A stretch of DNA of 64,000 nt from an uncultured Christensenella sp. (GTDB lineage: Bacteria; Bacillota; Clostridia; Christensenellales; Pumilibacteraceae): NCBI GenBank assembly GCA_910579205.1, contig CAJTTD010000005.1, forward strand, positions 112,616 to 176,615. The letters run 5' to 3'. Positions 41,427 through 50,052 of this stretch are shown one piece after another. A program made the position numbers and the translations under genes. How positions within the stretch are numbered: position 1 is the first letter of the stretch; each line of letters opens with the position of its first letter. The notes under the pieces were generated by a model. It did no database searches. It was not told where the DNA came from and worked only from the letters and a program-made list of their open reading frames with translations.

Positions 41427-41455
41427 ATTATACCAAAGAGAAGCATTAAACGCAA
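41427..41455 (-). promoter_or_regulatory. Promoter of the SLOG gene, leaderless transcript predicted
   Basis: On the minus strand TTGCGT (41455-41450), 17 bases, TATAAT (41432-41427). Seven bases then lead to the ATG at 41419. Confidence 0.65.
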
Positions 41456-41459
41456 CTAA

Positions 41460-41506
41460 ATACATCTTTTAAATACTTATTTTAAATACTTATTTTAAAG
41501 ATGTAT
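41460..41506. repeat. Inverted repeat enclosing a direct repeat between SLOG and XRE genes
   Basis: ATACATCTTT (41460-41469) and AAAGATGTAT (41497-41506) are perfect reverse complements. Between them AAATACTTATTTT is repeated twice head to tail. The position between divergent SLOG and XRE genes suggests an operator. Confidence 0.65.
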
Positions 41507-41553
41507 CTACAACGACATTATTTGATATATTATTAATAACGATCGGAAAGGCG

Positions 41554-41805
41554 GTGGATATCTTGACGCTCAACGAAGCAGTAGCAAAACGAATACGTGC
41601 GCTGCTGCAAGAAAAAGGCATAACGCGATATAGACTCGAGCAAAAGTCGGGAGTATTTCACGGCGCTATGGAGCGCATATTGAGCGGACAGAACAAAACG
41701 GTTACTCTGTCTACCGTATTCAAACTGGCAAACGGTTTCGGAATGACGGCGCTCGAATTTTTGGACGACGACGTATTCCGCTCGGAAGAACTCGATATAG
41801 AATAG
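41554..41805 (+). CDS. XRE-family HTH transcriptional regulator
   Basis: The 83-residue protein is a stand-alone Cro/C1-type helix-turn-helix: LNEAVAKRIRALLQEKGITRYRLEQKSG, then FHGAMERILSGQNKTVTLSTVFKLANGFGM. The start is either GTG at 41554 or TTG at 41563; GGAAAGGCGG precedes both. It faces away from the SLOG gene across an inverted/direct-repeat region that may be its operator. Such small regulators often repress themselves and an adjacent gene. Codon use is like the rest of the window, unlike the SLOG gene. Confidence 0.85.
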   Translation: MDILTLNEAVAKRIRALLQEKGITRYRLEQKSGVFHGAMERILSGQNKTVTLSTVFKLANGFGMTALEFLDDDVFRSEELDIE

Positions 41806-41809
41806 ACAA

Positions 41810-41842
41810 AGTAAAAGCGGCCCGTGAGCCGCTTTTGTTTTA
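41810..41842. terminator. Bidirectional terminator between XRE gene and fprA
   Basis: Stem AAAAGCGGC / GCCGCTTTT with loop CCGTGA and T-runs on both strands. Confidence 0.9.
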
Positions 41843-41852
41843 CTTGATTTGT

Positions 41853-43025
41853 TTAATTTTCGCTGCAAAGCTCTTTTGCAAGCTCGCTTAGCTCTTCCTC
41901 TACCGCGGGAGTTACCGCGCCGCGTATAGCGACAGAGCGCTCGGTAAATTTCAAGTCCTTGCATTTTTCCAGCCTTGCCGTCATCACGCGCGCCGCAGTG
42001 GACGCCCAACTGCCGTTTTCTATAAGCGCGACGGTGCGCTCTTTGTAATTGCGCTCGGCTATGCAGTCTATAAACTCGCGCATGGGCGGGAATATATCGC
42101 CGTTGTACGTAGTGGTGGCGAGAACGAGCTTTGAATATTTAAACGCCTCGGCAACGCACTGCGCCCTATCGTCGCGGGCGAGGTCGCGCAAAACCACTTC
42201 CGCGCCCAAAAGGCGCAACCGTTCAGCGAGAAGTTCCGCCGCGCGCTTGGTGTTGCCGTAAACCGAAGTGTAAGCTATAAGCACGCCGTCGCTTTCGGGC
42301 GTGTACGACGACCATTTGTCGTACAAGTCCAAGTATTCGCTCAGATCGCCGTCGAGCACAGGACCGTGCAACGGACAGATCGTCTCTATATCGAGCGCAG
42401 CCGCTTTTTTGAGCAGCGACCGAACTTGCACGCCGAACTTGCCCACTATGCCTATATAGTACCGCCGCGCCTCGTCCGCCCAAGGTTCGCTGTCGTCCGC
42501 CGCGCCGAACTTGCCGAACGCGTCGGCGGAGTAAAGCGTTTTGTCAAAGCTATCGTATGCCACCATTACTTCCGGCCAATGCACCATGGGCGCGAACACG
42601 AAAGTAAGCTCGTGTTTGCCGAGCGACAGCTTGCCGCCGTCCTCCACCACTATGCGCGAATCGCGCGTCATGCCGTCGAGTTCCGCGCCGAAGTACGCGT
42701 ACATCATGGAAAACGTTTTGACATTGCCCACGACGCGCACATTCGGGTACTTTTTTACAAAGTTGAATATGTTAGCCGAATGGTCGGGTTCCATGTGCAA
42801 CACGATAAGATAATCGGGCGACTTGCCGACGAGCGCGCGCTCTATATTGCATAACCATTCGTCGGTGAAATTCTTATCTACCGTATCGAGCACCGCCGTC
42901 TTTTCGTCGATGATCACATACGAATTATACGATATGCCGTTAGGCACTCTATACATCCCCTCAAACAGATCTATGCCGCGATCGCTAACACCTACGTTAT
43001 AAACGCCGTCTTTTACTTTTTTCAT
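41853..43025 (-). CDS. fprA: Flavodiiron protein (A-type flavoprotein, O2/NO reductase)
   Basis: The 390-residue protein has an N-terminal metallo-beta-lactamase domain with the diiron ligand set HMEPDHSAN (H-x-E-x-D-H), the His in MVHWPE, the Asp in SADAFG and the His in PLHGPVL. The C-terminal flavodoxin domain starts near 250 with the FMN loop TSVYGNTKRAA. In anaerobes these proteins reduce O2 to water or NO to N2O and protect oxygen-sensitive enzymes. No rubredoxin domain or rubredoxin gene is next to it, so the electron donor must be encoded elsewhere. It has its own promoter. Confidence 0.95.
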   Translation of the reverse strand: MKKVKDGVYNVGVSDRGIDLFEGMYRVPNGISYNSYVIIDEKTAVLDTVDKNFTDEWLCNIERALVGKSPDYLIVLHMEPDHSANIFNFVKKYPNVRVVGNVKTFSMMYAYFGAELDGMTRDSRIVVEDGGKLSLGKHELTFVFAPMVHWPEVMVAYDSFDKTLYSADAFGKFGAADDSEPWADEARRYYIGIVGKFGVQVRSLLKKAAALDIETICPLHGPVLDGDLSEYLDLYDKWSSYTPESDGVLIAYTSVYGNTKRAAELLAERLRLLGAEVVLRDLARDDRAQCVAEAFKYSKLVLATTTYNGDIFPPMREFIDCIAERNYKERTVALIENGSWASTAARVMTARLEKCKDLKFTERSVAIRGAVTPAVEEELSELAKELCSEN

Positions 43026-43055
43026 ACCGTCCTCCTCGACTGTTGCTACACATAT

Positions 43056-43084
43056 ATTTTAAATCAAAGCGTTATTTTTGGCAA
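43056..43084 (-). promoter_or_regulatory. Promoter of fprA
   Basis: On the minus strand TTGCCA (43084-43079), 17 bases, TAAAAT (43061-43056), with GAGGAGGACG just before the ATG. Confidence 0.75.
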
Positions 43085-43129
43085 GCATTTAACGCCGATA
43101 TGCGGTATTATGCGCAAAAGCACGCAAAC

Positions 43130-43156
43130 AAAAAGAGACCTTATGCGGTCTCTTTC
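43130..43156 (-). terminator. Terminator after the small membrane protein gene
   Basis: Stem AAAGAGACC / GGTCTCTTT with loop TTATGC, then TTTTGTTTG on the minus strand. Confidence 0.88.
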
Positions 43157-43172
43157 GACTGTTATGCAAAAC

Positions 43173-43607
43173 TTATTTATCCGAATGATCGCCATCGGCT
43201 TCCACGCTTTCGTCGCCGTTATCCGCGGCGTTACCGTCCTCTGACGTTTTCTCTTGCGGTGTTTCGGCAGTTGCGCTTTTACTCTCCGCTTGCTGCTCGG
43301 TCGTGTTTTCTTCCGCGTTGTCGCGTTCGTCTTGTTCGCTCTCGCCATTCGCCTTGCGTTTCTCAAGCTCTTCTTCTATCTTTTTCAGTTCGATGTCGTT
43401 GTTGATCTTGGTCATTGAAAAGCCGCGTCCGTCGGCTTTGAGCGCGGCGAGTATTATGAGCGCAAACACGCCCGAACCGAGCGATATAAAGCCTATAGCG
43501 CCGTTTAGGAGCTTGTGATCGACAAACGTGGTGATGAGCGTCGCAATAAACAACAACATAAACACCAGCGCAATGATCGCGAGAATGCGTGCCGTCTTAT
43601 CCTTCAT
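43173..43607 (-). CDS. Small membrane protein with acidic, repetitive tail
   Basis: The 144-residue product has two membrane helices (residues ~7-28 and ~35-57), then a helical charged linker (ELKKIEEELEKRKANG). The last ~55 residues are almost entirely Glu, Asp, Ser, Ala, Gln and Thr, predicted disordered and cytoplasmic. No known family. It lies between pgk and fprA in the same direction, with terminators on both sides. Confidence 0.6.
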   Translation of the reverse strand: MKDKTARILAIIALVFMLLFIATLITTFVDHKLLNGAIGFISLGSGVFALIILAALKADGRGFSMTKINNDIELKKIEEELEKRKANGESEQDERDNAEENTTEQQAESKSATAETPQEKTSEDGNAADNGDESVEADGDHSDK

Positions 43608-43622
43608 TTACGTCTCCTTTAT

Positions 43623-43664
43623 ACAAAAGCGCGTCGCTTCAGTTTTTGCTCTGCCGCGACGCGC
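43623..43664 (-). terminator. Terminator after pgk
   Basis: A 9-bp perfect stem GCGCGTCGC / GCGACGCGC followed on the minus strand by TTTTGTAT. Confidence 0.8.
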
Positions 43665-43714
43665 CGACGATGATATTCTTGCTTTTTATTTACCGACGCA
43701 AAATATCGGGATCG

Positions 43715-45019
43715 TTATTTGTCGTTAAGACAAGCGATACCGGGAAGAACTTTGCCCTCGAGGTACTCGAGCGAAGCGCCGCCGCCCGTGCTGATATGCG
43801 ACATTTTATCGGCAAAGCCGAGCTGCTTTACAGCCGCCGCACTGTCGCCGCCGCCGATTATGGTGGTGCACTTTCCGTTTACGTCGGCAAGCGCTTGAGC
43901 TACCGCTATAGTACCCTTGGCGAGCGTGGGGTTTTCAAACACGCCCATAGGTCCGTTCCAAACCACAGCTTTGGCGTTAGCCACTTTTTGGGCGTAAAGC
44001 TTGCGGGTGTTCTCGCCTATATCCATGCCCATCATGTCGGCGGGAATGGCGTTGGACGGAACGGTCTTTACTTCTATGGCTTCGTCTATGGGTTCGGGGA
44101 AATGCGACGTGATAACGGTGTCGATGGGAAGCACAAGTTCCTTGCCGAGTTTTGCCGCCTTTTCTATCATGTCTTTGCAGTATCCTATCTTTTCCTCGTC
44201 CAACAACGACGTTCCTACCTCGCCGCCCTTGGCTTTAAGGAAGGTGTAAGCCATGCCGCCGCCGATTATGAGCGTGTCGCATTTTTCGAGGAGGTTGGAG
44301 ATGACGTTGAGTTTGTCCGCAACTTTTGCGCCGCCGAGAATGGCAACGAACGGATGCGGCGGGTTTTCTATGGTCGCGCCCATGACCGAAAGTTCTTTCT
44401 CGATGAGGAAGCCGCAAACCGCCGTCTTGACAATGCCGTATTCGACGATAGCCGCGGTGGAAGCGTGCGAGCGGTGCGCAGTACCGAACGCGTCGTTTAC
44501 ATAAACTTCGGCGTCGTAAGCGAGCGCTTTGCAGAACGCTTCGTCTTTCTTTTCTTCTTCCCAATGGAATCTGAGGTTTTCGAGCAGAACAGCTTCGCCC
44601 GCCTTGAGCGCGTCGCGCTTGGCTTTGGCGTCCGCGCCTATAACGTCGTGCGCAAAAGCCACTTTGCCGCCCAAAAGCTCGTTAAGGCGTTTTGCCACCG
44701 GTTCGAGCGTAAGCTTTTTAGGCTCGTCCTTTTTGGCTTTTTCTATGATAGCTTGGGCGGTCGTTTCGCCCGCGTCCACTTTTTTCACATCCTTTTTGTT
44801 GAGCTTGACTTCGCTCGAGAATATGGAGTGGGGCTTGCCCATGTGCGAGCACAGCGTTACCTTTGCGCCCGCGTTAAGCAAATACTCGATGGTGGGAAGC
44901 GCGCCGAGTATTCTGTTTTCGTCGGTTATAACGCCGTCCTTCATAGGCACATTGAAATCACAACGCACAAGCACACGCTTGCCTTTTACGTCTACGTCGC
45001 GAACAGTCTTTTTGTTCAT
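43715..45019 (-). CDS. pgk: Phosphoglycerate kinase with N-terminal-domain insertion
   Basis: The enzyme transfers phosphate from 1,3-bisphosphoglycerate to [63 protein letters not shown] and the nucleotide motif GGGDSAAAV are standard. At 434 residues it is ~35 longer than usual. The extra stretch follows [14 protein letters not shown], where most enzymes read SH.GRPKG; here it is a lysine-rich segment ([20 protein letters not shown]). GAP dehydrogenase is not adjacent. AAGGAG precedes the ATG. Confidence 0.96.
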   Translation of the reverse strand: MNKKTVRDVDVKGKRVLVRCDFNVPMKDGVITDENRILGALPTIEYLLNAGAKVTLCSHMGKPHSIFSSEVKLNKKDVKKVDAGETTAQAIIEKAKKDEPKKLTLEPVAKRLNELLGGKVAFAHDVIGADAKAKRDALKAGEAVLLENLRFHWEEEKKDEAFCKALAYDAEVYVNDAFGTAHRSHASTAAIVEYGIVKTAVCGFLIEKELSVMGATIENPPHPFVAILGGAKVADKLNVISNLLEKCDTLIIGGGMAYTFLKAKGGEVGTSLLDEEKIGYCKDMIEKAAKLGKELVLPIDTVITSHFPEPIDEAIEVKTVPSNAIPADMMGMDIGENTRKLYAQKVANAKAVVWNGPMGVFENPTLAKGTIAVAQALADVNGKCTTIIGGGDSAAAVKQLGFADKMSHISTGGGASLEYLEGKVLPGIACLNDK

Positions 45020-45046
45020 GGTTGATCTCCTTTTTGTTTATTGTGA

Positions 45047-45064
45047 GTATCGCTATTGCGATAC
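45047..45064. other. Perfect hairpin upstream of pgk
   Basis: GTATCGC-TATT-GCGATAC, 7-bp stem with 4-base loop, in the leader of pgk and just after the TIM-barrel gene. It has no T-tract, so it may be an mRNA-stabilising or operator element. Confidence 0.5.
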
Positions 45065-45085
45065 GTTATAATGCACGGTATTGCG

Positions 45086-45877
45086 TTAAGCCTTGGATTT
45101 TTGGTACAGCCCCGCTATGTATTCCAAGCTGTCGCGCACTTGCAACAGATCGGCATAACAATCGTTGCGCGCGGCTATGAGAACGGGCGCGGCTATCTTG
45201 CGGCGGTCAAGTTCTGCGAACAGCCTATCGAATCTGTACTTGCCCTTGCCCGGCAGACACCACTCGCCCTTGACAACGTCCGCCACTTCCACAAGGCTTA
45301 TGCGTTGTGCGGGAACGGCGTCGAAGAACTCGCGCAGATCGTACCCCGCGTTTTCCGCATGGGTAAGATCGAACGTGGCGCAAAGCCGCGGGCATACGTC
45401 AAACAGTTTGCCGAAAAATGCGGGAGTGGCAGCATACGACCACCGCATGTTTTTTAGCGACAGTATAACGCCGTAAGACGCGGCAATATCGGATAATTGC
45501 GAAAAGCGTTGCGCGAGCCGATTGTAGTCGAACTCGCGTTGATCGTTTAGATTGATCGGTCCGCGGAAAGTGTAAAACTTGGCGCCGAGCGCAAAACATG
45601 CGTAACAGATCTTTTTGAATATCAGTTCGGCGTCGGCTCGCACTCTCGCATTGGGCGAAAACAACTGCGGTTCGAACTGAGTGGAAAGCGGCGACACCGC
45701 CGTTACGTTCAGTCCGTTTCTGTATGCGGCGAGTTTGTCAACATAATCTTTTTCGTATTCGGAAAAAGTATTGAGACAGAACTCGCACGTATCCGCGCGC
45801 ATCTTGCGCATCACGTCGAACATGTTTTCAGGCGCAAGAATATTGAAAAATGTTGATGTAGAGATTCCGATCTTCAC
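45086..45877 (-). CDS. Sugar phosphate isomerase/epimerase-like TIM-barrel protein
   Basis: The 263-residue protein has the AP endonuclease 2/xylose isomerase-like barrel pattern: MKIGISTSTF at strand 1, CEFCLNTF at strand 2, ALGAKFYTFRGP and the metal-site region ATFDLTHAENAGYDLREFF. Usual metal ligands (His/Glu) are only partly recognisable: typical E in 'l.lEn' reads LSLKNM, so activity is uncertain. The substrate is unknown. It is transcribed toward pgk with a 66-base gap. Confidence 0.75.
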   Translation of the reverse strand: MKIGISTSTFFNILAPENMFDVMRKMRADTCEFCLNTFSEYEKDYVDKLAAYRNGLNVTAVSPLSTQFEPQLFSPNARVRADAELIFKKICYACFALGAKFYTFRGPINLNDQREFDYNRLAQRFSQLSDIAASYGVILSLKNMRWSYAATPAFFGKLFDVCPRLCATFDLTHAENAGYDLREFFDAVPAQRISLVEVADVVKGEWCLPGKGKYRFDRLFAELDRRKIAAPVLIAARNDCYADLLQVRDSLEYIAGLYQKSKA

Positions 45878-45929
45878 GTTACGATTATACTACATGCCCG
45901 ATGAAAAGGCAAGTATTTTGACCACTTAA

Positions 45930-47393
45930 TTATATCCGCCGCTTGCCGCCGCCGACCTTGCCAAACATGGGCGCGATCGACGGATCGGGCATCCTTAAAT
46001 GCTTTATATCGATCAAGCCCGCCGCGGCATACTTTTTTAACGTTATAAAAAACGCGGGTATCAATATAACGTTAGCGCCTATCCACGACATGCAATTGCC
46101 CATACACACGAAAACATAGTCGTTGAGTTTGAGCGCGACGAACGCGATACCCACGCGCATGACCACTTCGGCGGCAGCGGCAGCGAGAGCGAGCGTTCCC
46201 CGCCCCATGCCTTGCAGCGCGCTGCGCATAAGACACAGCGACGCTAAAAGCACGTAAAAACCGGCATTGAACGCCAAATATTTGAGCGCGTATCCGAACA
46301 GTTCCGCGCTCGTATCCGATCTTTTGATAAACAGCATTACGAGCGGTCGGTGCAAAGCCAACACCAACGCGCCGAGCGCGAGCGACATGCATGCGGAAAA
46401 CACGAAAAACCGCTTTGTTCCCTGTCTTATGCGATCATACTTTTGCGCGCCGTAGTTTTGCCCGACAAACGTAGCCGCCGCCGCGCCCGAGCTGTTTATA
46501 GCCGCGGTAGCAAGCCCGTCCGTTTTAGACGCTGCGACGTAAGCCGTTATTGCCACGGGATCCATAGCGTTGAGCGCGGTCTGTCCGAATATCATGCCTA
46601 TAGACACTACCGAAAGCTGCAACGCCATGGGTACGCCGAGCTTTAAGAGCTGCGCGTACTTTTTTAAGTCGGGTATAAAATGCCGCGCCTTTAAGCGAAG
46701 CACGGGATACTTCACCCACATGTATATAAAAGTCGCTACCGCAGAGATCCCGTTAGCCGTGAGCGTAGCCGCCGCCGCGCCCACAACGCCCATATCCAAT
46801 GCAAGGACAAACAGACAGTCAAGCCCCGCGTTTATGATACTCGCCATTATCAAAAACAAGAGCGGAACTACCGAATCGCCTATCGCGCGCAGCGTGGAAG
46901 AAAACTCGTTGTAAAACGCCGACAGCAGCATGCCGCCGAATATCGTCGTAATGTAATCGAGCGCATACGGCATGTAGTCTTCGTACGTGTTCATTGCAGA
47001 GAGCAACGGTCGTGCCGCAAATAGCGCGACGACCGTAAGCGCGGACACTATGACCAATGTCAATACTATGCCGTTAGCAAACGACCGCCGCATGCCCTCC
47101 TCGTCGCGCGCGCCGCGGCGTTGGCTCGTTACCACCGAAAAACCGTGCGTCAGTCCCGATACGAACCCGAGTATCAAAAAAGACACCGCGCCCGTGCTGC
47201 CCACGCCCGACAAAGCGTCCGCGCCGAGCGCACGCCCCACTATGACCGTATCGACCATGGAATACAGTTGCTGAAATATATTGCCAATAACGAGCGGTAT
47301 CATAAATACGAGTATCCGCTTTAGCGGATCGCCGACTGTCATATCTATCGCGCTCGGTCCGCGTTTAAAAAATGCGCCTATCTTGTTCGCCAT
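45930..47393 (-). CDS. MATE family efflux transporter
   Basis: The 487-residue protein has twelve predicted helices. The N-terminal motif DPLKRILVFMIPLVIGNIFQQLYSMVDTVIVGRALG is typical of the DinF/NorM-like clostridial branch. Cation (Na+ or H+)/drug antiport is the family role; the substrate is not predictable. I chose the ATG at 47393 (MANKIGAFFKRG) because GGAG lies nine bases upstream. It ends in a basic tail (KVGGGKRR). Confidence 0.9.
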   Translation of the reverse strand: MANKIGAFFKRGPSAIDMTVGDPLKRILVFMIPLVIGNIFQQLYSMVDTVIVGRALGADALSGVGSTGAVSFLILGFVSGLTHGFSVVTSQRRGARDEEGMRRSFANGIVLTLVIVSALTVVALFAARPLLSAMNTYEDYMPYALDYITTIFGGMLLSAFYNEFSSTLRAIGDSVVPLLFLIMASIINAGLDCLFVLALDMGVVGAAAATLTANGISAVATFIYMWVKYPVLRLKARHFIPDLKKYAQLLKLGVPMALQLSVVSIGMIFGQTALNAMDPVAITAYVAASKTDGLATAAINSSGAAAATFVGQNYGAQKYDRIRQGTKRFFVFSACMSLALGALVLALHRPLVMLFIKRSDTSAELFGYALKYLAFNAGFYVLLASLCLMRSALQGMGRGTLALAAAAAEVVMRVGIAFVALKLNDYVFVCMGNCMSWIGANVILIPAFFITLKKYAAAGLIDIKHLRMPDPSIAPMFGKVGGGKRRI

Positions 47394-47555
47394 GATAACA
47401 TACTCCGCGCGCCGCATATGCGCGACAGCAATATTCTACTACGCGGCGCGCGGCAAATCAACGGTTGCCCCCGCCGCGCGCCGCTTTCGATAGTATTATT
47501 GCATTTTTGTAATATTAAATTCACAAATCGCCGCGCCGCTTAAGTGTCGGCTGTA

Positions 47556-49091
47556 TCACATCATGGGCGCCATGAGTCGCAATATACTGCGCGCCAAACG
47601 CGTAAACACCGTTACGTTTTCCACTTCGTCGTGCGTAAGCTCATGACTTGTCTTGAGCGTTTCGGTAAAGTCGGCTTTCATGTCGTGTATGCTGTCGGTG
47701 TTGTACAGCAATGCGCCGCACTCGTAATGAAGATAGAACGAGCGGTAGTCCATATTGCAAGAACCGATAAAGGCGCGCTCGTCATCCACGATCATCATTT
47801 TCGCATGGATAAATCCGGGGGTATAAGTATACACCTTAACTCCCGCTTTTATCAATACGGGTACAAACGACTTTGTAGCCAGATATACGGTGCGCTTATC
47901 GGGCTTATGCGGTATGACTATCCTTACGTCAATGCCCGAAAGCGCGGCGTGAACAAGCGCGGTCTGTATCTCGTTGTCCAAGATCAAGTACGGCGTGGTA
48001 ATATACACGTACCGCTTGGCGGACGAAATAAGATTGATAAACGCGCTCTGTATCAAATGATCGTCTCTGCCAGGTCCGGACGACAGCGGCTGGATATACC
48101 CGCTCGCGCCCGAATGTTCGGGCGTGGGTTGAAAATAATCGATATACTTTATTTCTTGGCGGGACAGTATGCGCCAAAACGCCAAGAACATAACGGTAAA
48201 GCTCCACGCGGCGTCGCCCGAAAACCGCATGTGCGTGTCCTTCCAATGCCCGAACCGCTCGACCTTATTCGCGTACTCGTCTGCGAGATTGTTCCCGCCC
48301 GTATACGCCACCGTTCCGTCGATGACCGTTATCTTTCTGTGCGAGCGGTTGTTTAGCCGCATATCGAACGACGGAGTTATCCTATTGAACGGCAAGCACT
48401 GCACGCCGCTCGCTTTGAGCTGTTTTATGGAACGTTTGGGCAAAGTAAACATGCTGCCCACGTCGTCGTAAATTATCTTTACGTCAACGCCGTGCTGCGC
48501 TCGGTCTATGAGCGCTTCGCATATCTCCGACCAAATTTCGCCGCGGTCGATTATAAAATACTCCATAAAAACAAACTTTTCCGCGGCGCGTATATCGCGC
48601 AACAGCGCGGGGAAAAAGTCGTCGCCGAGCGAAAAATATTGAGTATCGGTATTGCCGTACACGGGATAGGACGCAGAGCGCAATACAAGATCGGCCAATA
48701 CCGAACCCGTAGGATTCAAGCTTTTTCGTCTGTTGATGAGTTCTGCGTTTGTGATATTAAAAAGCACTTGCGTCGCGTTGCCCGCTTCTTTCAGCCGCTT
48801 GCGCACGCGGCGCGGCGTGTGCTGTCTGCCTATAAACAGATACACAAGCCCGCCGAACGCGGGAACGAGCAGAATAAGCACGCACCAAGTAAGTTTATAA
48901 CTCGGATTGATGTCGCGCGATATTATATATATGCAAATACAAAAACTCAAAAATTGGAATACCAGCCATATCCACCAAAAATACGTCGCCGCGAACAGTA
49001 CCCCCACAACTACTATCGCTATCTGTATCAATAACGAAAACACGGTTATGCCCGCTTTTGTAGACATTAATTTCAGTAGTTTACCTAACAT
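47556..49091 (-). CDS. cls: Cardiolipin synthase (phospholipase D family)
   Basis: The 511-residue protein has two N-terminal membrane helices (~15-60) with the PLDc_N region and two HKD motifs, HRKITVIDGTVAYTGGNNLADEY (~250) and HAKMMIVDDERAFIGSCNMDYRS (~430). It joins two phosphatidylglycerol molecules to cardiolipin and glycerol at the membrane. AGAGGATC precedes the ATG. With gpsA elsewhere in the window it belongs to phospholipid synthesis. Confidence 0.94.
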   Translation of the reverse strand: MLGKLLKLMSTKAGITVFSLLIQIAIVVVGVLFAATYFWWIWLVFQFLSFCICIYIISRDINPSYKLTWCVLILLVPAFGGLVYLFIGRQHTPRRVRKRLKEAGNATQVLFNITNAELINRRKSLNPTGSVLADLVLRSASYPVYGNTDTQYFSLGDDFFPALLRDIRAAEKFVFMEYFIIDRGEIWSEICEALIDRAQHGVDVKIIYDDVGSMFTLPKRSIKQLKASGVQCLPFNRITPSFDMRLNNRSHRKITVIDGTVAYTGGNNLADEYANKVERFGHWKDTHMRFSGDAAWSFTVMFLAFWRILSRQEIKYIDYFQPTPEHSGASGYIQPLSSGPGRDDHLIQSAFINLISSAKRYVYITTPYLILDNEIQTALVHAALSGIDVRIVIPHKPDKRTVYLATKSFVPVLIKAGVKVYTYTPGFIHAKMMIVDDERAFIGSCNMDYRSFYLHYECGALLYNTDSIHDMKADFTETLKTSHELTHDEVENVTVFTRLARSILRLMAPMM

Positions 49092-49284
49092 GATCCTCTT
49101 AAAGTATATGTATTCGCGCGCATTTTAACTTTTATGCGTGCGCATGATACATGCATTGTAACATCATCGCGCAACTAAATCAAGTCTTTGACGCTGCGAT
49201 ATCAAAACGCGATCTGTATTTGCCCGCGTTATATTCGGTTTAAACAAACACCACACAGTCAAAGCCATCGCGCATAAAACAAAA

Positions 49285-49307
49285 CCGACCGCTTTTATAC
49301 GGTCGGC
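49285..49307 (-). terminator. Terminator after the TasA-like gene
   Basis: Stem CCGACCG / CGGTCGG with an 8-base loop, then GTTTTGTTTTATG on the minus strand. Confidence 0.85.
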
Positions 49308-49367
49308 TTGCGTGTATTTGCACGCAGGGCTAGTGCATATTAAATTGTTATTTTGTGTAATTTCGTA

Positions 49368-49925
49368 TTATGCCGCGGGAGTGGTGTCGGCGGCGGTAAA
49401 TACGATGTCGTAAGTTGCATTCATATCGGCAGTTTCGCCGGACGAAAGTTTGAAGTACGCCTTAAGCGACGTTTCCGTAGTGAAGTTGAATACCGCGGAA
49501 GCGCCGACTTCTTTCCATGTGGCGTCTGCAAGCGCGGGAGCAGCGGTTGTCGCATCTTGAACTACAACAAACAACTTAAGGTCGTCGGACAAAGTGTTGC
49601 CGGCAGCTGCAGTGGCCGTACCCGTTACGGTTACGGTGTAATTCGTAGCGGAATCCAATACAACAGCGGGAAGGGTCATTTCTTTGCGCGTATCGGCGAT
49701 ATCAGCGTCGGGTTGATCGCTCGGCAAAAGTCCGGTGAACGCAGTGGGAGCGGTACCTTCGCCATCGAAACCGAACAGCGTAACCGAGCCCAAAGTGTTG
49801 CCGTTAACATTAGCCGTTTTGTCGTTGGCATTATTCCACGCCGCGAACGAAACTGCGCCGATACCGGCAACTGCAGCGACCGCCGTCGCGATCACAAGGG
49901 GTTTTACTATTTTCTTTTTTTCCAT
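49368..49925 (-). CDS. TasA/CalY-like secreted protein with SipW-type signal peptide
   Basis: The 185-residue product begins MEKKKIVKPLVIATAVAAVAG and continues IGAVSFAAWNNAND. This is the lysine-start, Ala/Val core and 'A-[FY/AW]-[TSN]' end typical of SipW substrates such as TasA and camelysin. The mature ~155 residues are Thr/Ala-rich with a beta-sandwich pattern (SVTLFGFDGEG, TNYTVTVTGTA, SLKAYFKLSSG). TasA relatives polymerise into biofilm fibres, but I see only signal-peptide and fold similarity. The RBS AAAGGAG is strong, and the gene is last in a cluster with a giant protein and a SipW-type peptidase, suggesting high expression of a major matrix or envelope protein. Confidence 0.78.
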   Translation of the reverse strand: MEKKKIVKPLVIATAVAAVAGIGAVSFAAWNNANDKTANVNGNTLGSVTLFGFDGEGTAPTAFTGLLPSDQPDADIADTRKEMTLPAVVLDSATNYTVTVTGTATAAAGNTLSDDLKLFVVVQDATTAAPALADATWKEVGASAVFNFTTETSLKAYFKLSSGETADMNATYDIVFTAADTTPAA

Positions 49926-50012
49926 GTTATTCTCCTTTTGGAATATTGTCTGTTTATTTTAAGCCTGTCGCGCCCTGCCGCGTTTGGCATTAAAACCGTT
50001 GATCATACATCA

Positions 50013-50042
50013 TCCCGTCCGCTTACAGCGCGGACTTCGGGA
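50013..50042 (-). other. Hairpin between the giant protein gene and the TasA-like gene
   Basis: TCCCGTCCGC / GCGGACTTCGGGA pair with a small bulge. No T-tract, so it is more likely an mRNA end-stabiliser or partial terminator that sets the ratio of the two genes. Confidence 0.5.
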
Positions 50043-50052
50043 CGATTTGCGT

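Noticed and set aside
43589..45025. A long plus-strand frame opposite pgk
   Set aside because: The minus frame is unambiguous phosphoglycerate kinase, so the plus frame is a shadow.
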